Origin: CAVVMA01 sp963788205
Lineage (GTDB): Bacteria > Desulfobacterota > Binatia > Binatales > Binataceae
DNA: 64,000 bases
NCBI GenBank assembly: GCA_963788205.1
Contig: CAWBGG010000003.1
Location: 62,001 to 126,000 of the forward strand
Reading direction: 5' to 3'
The position numbers and the translations under genes were made by a program. Positions within the stretch are counted from its first letter, which is position 1; each line of letters starts with the position of its first letter. Below, one piece after another: positions 35,495 through 45,200 of the stretch. A model generated the notes under the pieces. That model searched no databases, was not told the origin of the DNA, and worked only from the letters and a program-made list of their open reading frames with translations.

Positions 35495-35863
35495 ATGGAG
35501 AAAGCTGGCAGGGAGACCCCCGATGCGAAGAAGTCGGCGGCCGCGGAGAAGCACACGTCGTGGAAGGACCCTTGGGTGGACGCGCTCGTGCACAATCCGA
35601 AGGAGATCCCCGATACGGTGCTGATCGCCGGTTACGTTGGTGACTCGCCAGACGAGAACGCAATTCGCGTCTTTCTCGATCCGCAGTTGCGGTGGATCAT
35701 CGACGTTCCGGTGGCCGCGATTGCCCACCGCGAACCGGTGCCAAGGAACTTATCTTCGCTGGGTGGGAGCTACTTGTGGATCAACGCAGCCGCCTGGGCT
35801 GACTGCAAGTACCACCAGCGTCGGACTACGTGCGTGCCCGCTGCGGGGCAGCCTAATCGTTGA
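35495..35863 (+). CDS. Small conserved-looking protein at the head of the NRPS cluster
   Basis: A 122-residue soluble protein with a GGAGG ribosome site 8 bp before its ATG. After a Lys/Ala-rich start, WVDALVHNPKEIPDTVLIAG leads into GYVGDSPDENAIRVFLDP and DVPVAAIAHREPVP ending LSSLGGSYLWI. The pattern (G-[FY]-[LV]-G-x-S, RLYLDP-like, PLGGS-xxW) recalls small uncharacterised proteins I have seen from other GC-rich bacteria; I cannot name the family. It ends 16 bp before the first NRPS start, so it is likely the first gene of that operon. It is not an MbtH protein. Confidence 0.6.
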   Translation: MEKAGRETPDAKKSAAAEKHTSWKDPWVDALVHNPKEIPDTVLIAGYVGDSPDENAIRVFLDPQLRWIIDVPVAAIAHREPVPRNLSSLGGSYLWINAAAWADCKYHQRRTTCVPAAGQPNR

Positions 35864-35879
35864 ACGGTGACAATCGAAA

Positions 35880-38800
35880 ATGCGCACGACGGCCCCGACC
35901 GCCACGGCGCAAGCTCTCGCCAATGCCCAAGGGGTGCACGACCTTTTCGAGCGGCAAGCAGCCCGCGTCCCAGACGCGGAGGCACTGGTGTGGCGCGGCG
36001 GAAGTGTCCTCTATCGCGAGCTGAACGAACGGGCTAACCGCCTTGCGCACTACCTCGTCCGAAGTGGCGTGCGACGGGGTCAGCGGATTGGCGTGGCCCT
36101 GACGCGGAGCGACGAGCTCATCGTAGGGCTGCTTGCTGTCCTCAAGACGGGCGCCTGCTACGTCCCTCTCGACCCCGCGTACCCAGCGGAACGCATCGCG
36201 TTCATGGTAGCGGATTCCCGGTCCGCGTTCATATTGGGTGACGCGGCGATTGAGACAGTCGTCCGTTCGCGTGGCCTCGAATGCCGATGCATCAGTCCAA
36301 CGTCCGCATCGGTCGCGAGTCTACCCGGGACCAACGTTCGGCCCTCCACGCACGCCCACGACTTGGCGTACGTCATCTATACTTCGGGCTCGACCGGCCG
36401 TCCGAAGGGAGTTGCTATCGAGCACCGCAGCACGCTTGCGCTCATCCAATGGGCTGCTGATACCTTCACTGCAACGGAGGTCGGAGGGATGCTCGCGAGC
36501 ACCTCTATCTGCTTCGATCTTTCCGTTTTCGAGGTCTTTGCTCCGCTATGCATCGGGGGTCGCATCTTTCTAGTTTCCAACGCGCTGGAACTCGCCGATG
36601 TGCCCTTCAGAGACAACGTCACCTTGCTGAACACCGTTCCCTCGGCGATGCGCGCACTTCTGCGTATGGATGGACTGCCGCGGAGCGTGAGCACTGTGGT
36701 TCTTGCGGGGGAAGCGCTGACGCGCGAGCTGGCCCGCGAGGTTGGAGCGCAGCCAGGCGTTCAGCGAATCGTGAACGCATACGGGCCCACGGAGGACACC
36801 ACGTATTCGACTTGGGCCGAGATCGATCCTGCAGCGGACGACGTTCCTCCGATTGGGCGACCTCTCCCGGGCAGCTACACGCGTGTTCTCAACGACCGGC
36901 TGCAGCTCTGCGCTGCCGGCGAGACGGGAGAGCTCTTTCTCGGCGGTGTGGGCTTGGCGCGGGGATACCTGGGCCAACCGGAGCTCACCGCAGAGCGCTT
37001 CTTTCGCGATCCGTTCAGCGAGGATCCCAGCGCGCGCCTCTATCGCACGGGCGATCGCGTGCGCGAGCGCCCGGACGGGCAGCTCGAGTACCTCGGTCGG
37101 CTCGACGACCAGGTGAAGGTCCGCGGCTATCGCATTGAGTTGAGTGAGATCGAACGCGTGTTGGCCGCGCAGCCAGGCGTTGGGGAGTGTGCCGTCATTG
37201 TCGTGGCGGGTCCTGGAGACGACCCAGGACTCGCCGCGTACTACACGGGAGGGCCCGATCCCGCTGCGCTCCGCCACGCATCGGAGAAGACGCTGCCCAG
37301 CTTCATGATCCCAGCGGCGTTTGTTCGGCTCCCAGAGATGCCGCGGACGCTGAACGGAAAGCTCGATCGTAAGGCTCTTCCACCTCCGATCTGGGGCGCG
37401 AGCCCAGGAACGGTAGACAACTCCGGTCTGAGGAACCCACGCGAGCATTTGATGGCGCGAATCTGGCGTGAAGTCCTAGTGTCCTGAGTTATAAGTTCGT
37501 TGAATAAATTGTAGCCCGTCGGCGTCTCTCGTATAGGAGGAGGGATGCCGATGCGGACCGGGAGACCGATAGCACCTTTGAGCCTGGCGGCTGAAGAGCG
37601 TGAGACCTTGGAGCGGTGGGCGCGGCGGCCCAAGAGCGCGCAGGCGCTGGCCCAGCGTTCGCGGATGGTGTTGGAGTGCGCCGTTGGCAGCCCTAATCTG
37701 GCGGTGGCGCGCAAGCTCGGGGTTACCCATCAGACTGTGGGCAAGTGGCGCCAGCGCTTCCTGGAGCGGCGGCTGGACGGATTGCTGGACGAGCCGCGCC
37801 CGGGAGCGCCCCGGCAAGTCAGTGACGCGCAAGTTGAGCGGGTGGTGCAGCTGACCCTGGAAAGCACTCCCGCCGATGCCACTCACTGGAGCACGCGTGC
37901 GATGGCCAAGCGCAGCGGACTGAGTCAGAGCATGATCAGCCGCATCTGGCGGGCGTTTGCCTTGCAGCCGCACCGGGCCGAGGGTTTCAAGCTCTCCAAA
38001 GACCCGCAGTTCATCGACAAAGTACGCGATATCGTGGGTCTGTATCTCAATCCGCCGGACAGAGCGCTGGTGTTGTGCGTTGATGAGAAGGCACAGATTC
38101 AGGCGCTCGATCGCAGTCAGCCGCTGTTGCCGATGCGCCCCGGCCAAGCCGAGCGCCGCACGGCAGATTACAAGCGCCATGGCACCACCAACCTGTTCGC
38201 CGCGCTCGACGCCAAGACCGGGACCGTGATTGGCGAGTTTCATCGGCGTCACCGCACAGCCGAGTTTCGCAGCTTTCTGGAAACCATCGATGCGGCAGTG
38301 CCGCCCGAACTGGACCTGCACCTGATCCTCGACAATTACGGCACCCACAAGACCCCGGCGACCAAGCGCTGGCTGCTGCGCCATGCGCGCTTTCATCTGC
38401 ACTTCACTCCCACCAGCGGCTCTTGGCTCAACCTGGTCGAGCGCTGGTTTGCGCTGCTCACCGAAAAACAACTGCGCCGCGGCGTCCACCGCAGTACCGG
38501 CGAACTGCAAGCCGCCATCCGCCGCTTCCTTGACAGCCACAACCGCAATCCTAAACCCTTCATCTGGACCAAAACGGCCGACCAAATCCTCGATTCGGTT
38601 GCCAGATTTTGTCAACGTATTTCTAACTCAGTACACTAGCTCTTGAGCGAGTTGGGAGGAACGACCAGTTCTTCGCGTTGGGAGGTCACTCACTCCTGGC
38701 AGCGCGCATCGTCGGCCGCGTGCGCAAAGAGACGGGGAGGGCCTTTTCCCTAGCGATGCTGTTCGCGCACCCCACCGTCGCCGGATGCGCAGAGAGTCTC

Positions 38801-41206
38801 GAGCAGGCCCCGCCGCTCGCTCGCGCTCGCATCTCGCCCCAGCCATTTGAGCAGTGGCCACTCTCGGCCGCACAGAAACAGATGTGGTTCCTCGCGCAAC
38901 TCACGCCAGAGGACACGTCGTACAACCTTCCGTACGCGATCCGCGCGAACGGTCTCCTCGACCCGGACCGACTGCGGCGAGCATTTGACGAGGTTGTGGC
39001 TGGCCATGCGGCGCTTCGGTCGCAGATCGTGACCGTTGACGGACAGCCCATGCAGCGCGTCGTGTCGCGCGTCCCTCTGGCGATTCCACTAGTCGATTTG
39101 CGCGGTAGCGGGGATCGCGCGTGGGACGACCTAACGCGGCGCGCAGGAGAGCTAGCCGCGATACCTATCGACTTGGCAGTGGCACCACTCCATCGTGCGC
39201 GGCTCTTTCGCCTTGGCGCCTCTGATTGGGCTCTGCTTATCGTCGTGCACCACTCGATCTTTGACGAGTGGTCACTCAGCGTCTTGGTACGAGACTTGGC
39301 CGAAGCGTACGAGCGCGACGGTCGTGGGCATCAGCCAGCGGCAATCCATGATTTGAATGTTCTCTCGTCTGTAGTCGGCAACCATTGGGCCGAGGCCCTC
39401 GCGTACTGGCGTGAAGAGCTCCGCGTCGTGCCACCCGTCGTTTCGTTGCCGGTCAACAAGAAGGCCCCGCACGAGAACGACACCAGCGGGGCTGTGTCAG
39501 CGTTCGTGCTGGATGAGCCGCTATCGCGCGCGATCGAAACGCTCGCTGCGGGCGAAGGGGTCACCGAGTACATGCTGCTTCTCGCTGCGTTCCAAGTGCT
39601 CTTGACCGCGCTGACCGGTCAACGTGATTTCGTCACGCTAACCGCGTTCTCCGGCCGGGGCGAGCCGGAGATCGACGCTGCGATCGGTTGCTTTTTCAAC
39701 ATGGTCCCTATTCGCGCCGATGTGCGCGAGTCCGAAAGATTCCGAACGCTGCTCACTCGCGTGCGAAGTCGTGTGCTCGAGGCGCTCGATCGGCAGACGA
39801 CGCCGATCGACGCGATCCTCGAAGAGCTGCGCTTGCCCCGCGACGCCCATCGTGCGCCCTTCAGTCAAGTCGCCTTTGGCGTCCAGAACGTTCCCTGCGC
39901 CGTGGCCGCTTGCGACGGCTGCTCGCTCGAAGGTTTCGAGTTGCGCCCCGAGCGCACGCGGTTTGATCTTTCGGTGTGGGCCGACCGCCGCCGCGGTCCT
40001 ATTCGGTTCGAATGGACCTTCCGTACGGCACTCTTCGAGGCTGCGAGCATCGCGCGTTTCCACGACCAGCTCGCCACCCTGCTCCGACGGATCGTGGAGA
40101 CGCCCGACGCCCCCGTCAGCGCGCTGTTGGCGGCCGAGAATGTGAGCGCCCTGGCGGCAAGGAAGAAGCTCCCTCAGCGACTGGTACCCAAGACGTTCAG
40201 CCAAGACAACCTCGCGACCCTAGAAAATTGCGCGCTCGGCGATTCGTTGCCGGCGTCGATCCGAGCGCGCGAGGTTGGGCTCAACCTCGCCGAGTGGGCC
40301 TGTGCGCACCTAGACACGATCGACCAACACCTGCGCACGGTGGGCGGACTTCTCCTGCGTGGTTTTCGTGTCGAGAGCGCGGCGGACTTTCGACACTTCG
40401 CACAGACAATATCTTCCCACTTGATCCGTTATGGCGAGCGCTCCTCACCGCGGACCGAGATCGCCGACGGCGTTTACACATCGACCGATCATCCGCCGGA
40501 CCAACCCATCGTCTTGCACAACGAGCAGTCGTATACGCTCAACTGGCCAATGCGTATCTTGTTCTATTGCGCGCGGCCTGCGCTCGAGCGGGGGCGCACG
40601 CCACTGGCTGACAGCCGACGCGTGCTGGCGCGCTTATCACGAAGCACCGTCGAGCGCTTCGAGCGTCTCGGGGTGCTCTACGTCCGCAACTATTTGGAAG
40701 GGATCGGCCTGCCCTGGTCCGTAGCCTTTCAGACCGACGACCGCCGAGATGTCGAAGCCTACTGTCGTGCGTCTTCGGTCGAGGTCGAGTGGCTGGAGCG
40801 AGGCCGCCTGCGCACCCGCCAAGTTCGGCCCGCCATCCGCGTCCACCCGCACACGGGTGAGCGGACGTGGTTCAATCACGCTCTGTTCTTTCACGTTACG
40901 AGCTTGCCGTTAGACGTCACGCGGTCGCTCATGGCGACATTGCGGGAGGAAGATCTCCCGTACAACACGTTCTACGGCGACGGCTCGCCGATTAGGGATG
41001 AGACTCTCCGCGAGCTGCGAGAGGCATATCGCGCCGAGGCCGTATCGTTCCCATGGGAACGGGGCGATGTCCTTGTGCTCGACAACATGCTTGTCGCGCA
41101 CGGTCGCGAACCTTTCCTCGGAGAAAGAGAGATTCTTGCCGCGATGGTCGACCCCTATCGGGGTCCGGCCCGCCCAACTCCTGGATCGGCCGAGGCGACG
41201 TCGTGA
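35880..41206 (+). CDS. NRPS: A-PCP-C-TauD hydroxylase, split by IS630
   Basis: Initiation-type NRPS with no N-terminal C domain. The adenylation domain has YTSGSTGRPKG (A3, residue about 167), NAYGPTED (A5), YRTGDRVRERPDG (A7) and LNGKLDRKAL (A10). A hand-read specificity code DLFNVAATYK is close to published Ala codes. The carrier protein is broken by an IS630 element: excising 37479-38636 and one TA restores REVLALERVGRNDQFFALGGHSLLA in frame. After it come a C domain (motif HHSIFDEW, where canonical Gly is Glu) and a fused TauD/SyrP-like Fe(II)/2-oxoglutarate dioxygenase with HNEQSY and VAHGREPF iron ligands. As read, only A plus part of the PCP, and a headless remainder, would be made. 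Confidence 0.85.
37479..38636 (+). mobile_element. IS630-type element inside the first NRPS gene
   Basis: 1158-bp element with imperfect inverted ends GTGTCCTGAGTTATAA and GTGTACTGAGTTAGAA, flanked by the TA dinucleotide duplication (37477-37478, 38637-38638) required by the IS630/Tc1 superfamily. It carries one intact transposase in the same direction as the NRPS gene. Precise excision would restore the carrier protein reading frame. Confidence 0.9.
37545..38639 (+). CDS. IS630-family transposase
   Basis: A 364-residue transposase. The N-terminal winged-helix/HTH region reads NLAVARKLGVTHQTVGKW and RLDGLLDEPRPGAPRQVS. The DDE catalytic parts are VLCVDEKAQIQALDRSQP (first Asp, about 183), LILDNYGTHKTPATKRWL (second Asp, about 265) and GSWLNLVERWFALLT (Glu, about 302). 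An AGGAGG site precedes the ATG by a few bases; a second ATG two codons on is possible. Its stop reads out across the right end of the element. Confidence 0.93.
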   Translation: MPMRTGRPIAPLSLAAEERETLERWARRPKSAQALAQRSRMVLECAVGSPNLAVARKLGVTHQTVGKWRQRFLERRLDGLLDEPRPGAPRQVSDAQVERVVQLTLESTPADATHWSTRAMAKRSGLSQSMISRIWRAFALQPHRAEGFKLSKDPQFIDKVRDIVGLYLNPPDRALVLCVDEKAQIQALDRSQPLLPMRPGQAERRTADYKRHGTTNLFAALDAKTGTVIGEFHRRHRTAEFRSFLETIDAAVPPELDLHLILDNYGTHKTPATKRWLLRHARFHLHFTPTSGSWLNLVERWFALLTEKQLRRGVHRSTGELQAAIRRFLDSHNRNPKPFIWTKTADQILDSVARFCQRISNSVH

Positions 41207-42240
41207 GCGACATTGCGAAAAGGGCGTCCCAGCTGCGGGTCAAGCCACTCACCGCCGTGCGCGTCTCGGCGACAGATCTCGTGCGCGAGGAACCGCTGCA
41301 GGAAGAGAGTGCGCTCCCCCTTGTCCTCCAGGCGACGTCGGAGGTTAACCTCGCGGAGTGGGTGACTTCACACCGAGAACGCTTGATGGGCGCTCTCCTC
41401 GACCACGGAGGTCTCCTCTTCCGTGGCTTCGATGTCGACTCCCCCGCCAAGTTTGGCGCCGTCGCGCGCGCTCTCACCCCGAATCTGCTCGGCTACGTGG
41501 AGCGGGCGGCGGCTCGCACCGAGGTCGCTCCAAACGTCTTCACCTCGACTGAACTGGCGGCGGATCAGGTGATTCCGCATCACCACGAGATGTCGTACTC
41601 ACACAACTGGCCAAGGTACGTCTGGTTTCATTGCGCCCTTTCCGCCTTGCAAGGTGGACGTACTCCGCTGGCGAGCGAGCGGCGCTTTTACCCGCATCTG
41701 CAACCCGCGATCAAGCGGCGGTTCATGGCTAACGGCGTCATGTACGTGCGGAATTTCGGCCTTGGGCTAGACCTCACTTGGCAGCAAGCGTTCCAAACGG
41801 AGTCTCGGAGTGACGTTGAAGCCTACTGCCGCCGCTCTAGGGTTGCGTTCGAATGGCTCGACCATCAGCGACTCCGAACTCGCCAGATACGCCAAGCGAT
41901 CTCCACGCACCCCGAGACCGGCGAGACGGTGTGGTTCAATCACGCGCACATGTTCCACGAGTCGAACCTCGTGCCTGAGCTTCGCGAGTCACTCGTAGCC
42001 GCCTTCGGCAGCGAAGGGCTCCCACGAAACGCGTACTATGGCGATGGAACCCCGATAGAGACCTCGGTGCTGGATGAGATCCGCGCCGGCTACTCGGAAT
42101 GCGAAGTCTCCTTCCCGTGGCGGGCTGGGGATGTACTCTTGCTCGATAACTTCCTGACTGTTCATGGACGCCAAGCTTACCAAGGCGCGCGCCGGATCCT
42201 GGTCGCCATGGCCGACCTCTACACCGAATCGGAGACCTGA
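41203..42240 (+). CDS. TauD/SyrP-like Fe(II)/2-oxoglutarate hydroxylase
   Basis: Standalone dioxygenase of 345 residues; GTG overlaps the NRPS stop (GTGA). Iron ligands are HHEMSY (His-x-Glu, about 127-132) and the distal His in FLTVHGRQAYQ (about 316), with the 2-oxoglutarate Arg just after in GARRILVAM. It closely resembles the dioxygenase domain fused to the upstream NRPS (shared MYVRNF, AFQT, DVEAYCR, EWL, RTRQ, WFNHA segments), so the two arose by duplication. SyrP-type enzymes hydroxylate the beta carbon of amino acids held on a carrier protein, which is the likely role here. Confidence 0.85.
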   Translation: MSDIAKRASQLRVKPLTAVRVSATDLVREEPLQEESALPLVLQATSEVNLAEWVTSHRERLMGALLDHGGLLFRGFDVDSPAKFGAVARALTPNLLGYVERAAARTEVAPNVFTSTELAADQVIPHHHEMSYSHNWPRYVWFHCALSALQGGRTPLASERRFYPHLQPAIKRRFMANGVMYVRNFGLGLDLTWQQAFQTESRSDVEAYCRRSRVAFEWLDHQRLRTRQIRQAISTHPETGETVWFNHAHMFHESNLVPELRESLVAAFGSEGLPRNAYYGDGTPIETSVLDEIRAGYSECEVSFPWRAGDVLLLDNFLTVHGRQAYQGARRILVAMADLYTESET

Positions 42241-42242
42241 GA

Positions 42243-45200
42243 ATGAGCACCGCATCCAGCTCTACCCCTGGGGAGAATACGACGATCACCGGTTTCCGAC
42301 TCGCGCCGTCCCAAGCGGAGATGTGGCGGCGGCAAGCAGACGGCCGGCGCTTCGTCTCCATTGCCAGCGCCAGCGTTCGGGGCGACCTCGATGTTGAGCG
42401 GCTCGTCAGTGCGCTCGCCGCGGTATCGGCACGCCACGACATCCTGCGCGCGGTGTTTCGCAAGCTACCCGGCATGGAGATGCCCCTTCACGTCATCGAG
42501 CAGATCCTCCCTCCGCGGCTCGAGCAGTTGGACTGGCATGGCGTTGACAGTTCGTCCTTGGCGGCATCGATTACCGCGCGCCCCTGGGAGTTCGATGGCC
42601 GCGAGGGGCCTTTGTGGAGGGCGTCGCTCGCGCGGATCAACGGGCGGGAACATCTCCTGTTTCTGTCGGCCTCCTCGCTCATCGCCGATGCCCAATCGCT
42701 TCGCAACATTGTGGGTGAGTTGGCAGACAACCTAAACGGCACTCCGATCGCGCCTCCGTCAGACGTGCAGTTCCTCCATTACTCGGAATGGTGCCATGAG
42801 ATGCGCGAAGGCGCAGATCTCGCGGCTGGTCGAGCCTTTTGGGACGAGCTCGGGGACATCCGTGACGCTGGTCTGGTGCTTCCATTCGAACGACCCCACG
42901 CTGCTAGTCCAGCGAACCAAGCCGCGACTGCACGACAAGAGGTCGTGGCGTCGGCGCCGCTGGCCAGCATGTCCACCGTGTTGGTGTCTTGGGCCGCCGT
43001 GCTCGCGCGACGAGCGGGAGGGTCGTCGGCGCTCGTGCATACGAGGCTTGCCGCGCGGCCGTTCGAGGAGCTTCGCCACCAGATTGGCCCATTCGCGGAG
43101 TTTGCCCCTGTGCGCTTGCGATGGGAGGACGACGAGGCGGCGGGGGCGCTCGCCCAACGCGTGGAGCGCTGGCTTGCTGTCGCCGTTGAACAGCTCCCGT
43201 TCGCCGACCGAGTTCGAGCTATGGGCACGCCGCGGCTTGGGTTCGTCTACGAGGCGGAGCAGCCTTCCCGCCACGACGGATCCGTATCCTTCGCCGACGT
43301 GCGAGCTTCGGACGACTTGGCCGAAAGTGAGCTTCTGCTCCACTGCCAAGCCTCGCGCGACCAGCTCCGGCTGATGCTGCGTTTCGACCCCGAGCGCCAT
43401 GATGAAGGTCTGGCTCGCCGACTCATAGAGGCGCTTGCGGCGACCCTCTCCGCCTTCGATTCCAGCACCTCGATGGCACGCTTAGCCATGCTGGGTCGCC
43501 ACGAGCACACGCGAGTCGTGTACGAATGGAACAAAGCGGCGGAGTGCCCACACGACGCGACGTGCATTCACGAGGCGTTCGAGGCGGTCGTTGCCGCGCA
43601 GCCCGACGCGCTGGCGGTCGTTGCGCCAGAAACGTCCTACACTTACGCTGCGCTCGACGCGCGCGCGAATCAGACTGGCGAGAACTCTTCAGCGGGCAGG
43701 CATTCGACCCCGTGAGCGCGTAGCGATTCTCTTGCCTCGTTGTGCCGACTTGCTGACCGCGGTAATGGGCATCTTGAAGGCCGGCTGCGCCTTCGTGCCG
43801 CTCGATCCCGAAAGCCCTCCCCTACGTCTGACGCAGACTGCTTCAGCAAGCGGATGTCGCCGCGATTGTCAGTCGTGATCGCGCGCACGGCAACCTCACC
43901 AAGCCTAGCATCCCGGTGATCGAGATCACCGATCAGGAGCCTGCGTCAGGCTCTCTCAAAGCCCCGGAGGTGCCATGCTCACCGACCGATCCTGCGTACC
44001 TCATTTTCACGTCAGGCTCGACGGGAACGCCCAAGGCGGTGGTGGTCGAGCACCGGTCGGCGGTCAACCTCGCATGGGCTCTCCAGGAAAAGGTTTATGC
44101 CCTTCTTGGCCGCCCGGCCCGCCTGACCCTGAACGCCCCCGCGTCGTTCGACGCGTCCGTGAAGCAGATCGTCCAACTGCTGAACGGGCACTGCCTCCAC
44201 GTCATCCCCGAAGACGCTAGGCGTGACGCCACTGCCCTCCTCCAACTCCTGCTAGAACAACGCGTCGATGTCCTCGACTGCACGCCTTCGCACCTAAAGT
44301 TGCTCCTCGCCGCAGGTTTTGCTGATCGCCTCCGGGCGTGGCCGTCGATGGTGCTCGTAGGGGGCGAGGCGATCGATCCAGACACATGGGAACGATTGGC
44401 TCGATACCCCGCGAGGTTCTTCAATGTGTACGGACCAACCGAGGCCACCGTCAACGCGACGATTGCGCGGATCGCCTCCGGGATCCAACCGACCATTGGT
44501 CGCCCGATCGCGAACGCGCGCGTGTACATCCTTGACAACGCACAACGTCCAGTTCCGATCGGTGTCCAGGGCGAATTGTGTATCGGCGGATTTGGCGTGG
44601 CGCGAGGCTACTTCCGTAATTCCGAAGCAACGGCGCTCCGCTTTCGACCAGATCCCTTCGTGGTTGATGGGCGGTTGTACCTCACAGGCGATATCGGGCG
44701 CTTCCTGCCTGACGGCTCGATCGAGTTCCTGGGCCGTATCGACGACCAGCTCAAGGTTCGTGGTTTTCGTATTGAACCAGGCGAGATCGTCGCAGCGCTC
44801 CGGCAACACCCGGGAATATCCGACGCCGCGGTCATTGGGGCCACGCATGAGGGCAACACGCGGCTGGTGGCTTACGTCGTGCCCGCCCGTGGTGACGGCC
44901 GTGACGCTGAAAGCTTTAAGGCAAGCCTCGCCCAGATCAATCGGAACGAAACCGACTACTTATATGAAGAAATCTTCTCCAAGCACACGTATGTCCGGCA
45001 CGGGATAAAGCTCACGCATGACGCATGCGTCTTCGACGTAGGCGCCAACATCGGAATGTTCTCTATGTACGTTACGCGCCGCTGCCGCGCGCCGCGTCTG
45101 TATGCCTTCGAGCCACTCCCGCCGATCTTCGAACGTCTTCAACAGAACGTCGCGCAGTACGCGGCGGGCGCCAAGCTCTTCCGCTTTGGACTTTCTGCAC

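Noticed and set aside
43660..43840. Programmed ribosomal frameshifting in the NRPS
   Set aside because: Two shifts within 160 bp at sites without a slippery heptamer, plus the same one-base type in unrelated genes, make sequence error or mutation more likely.
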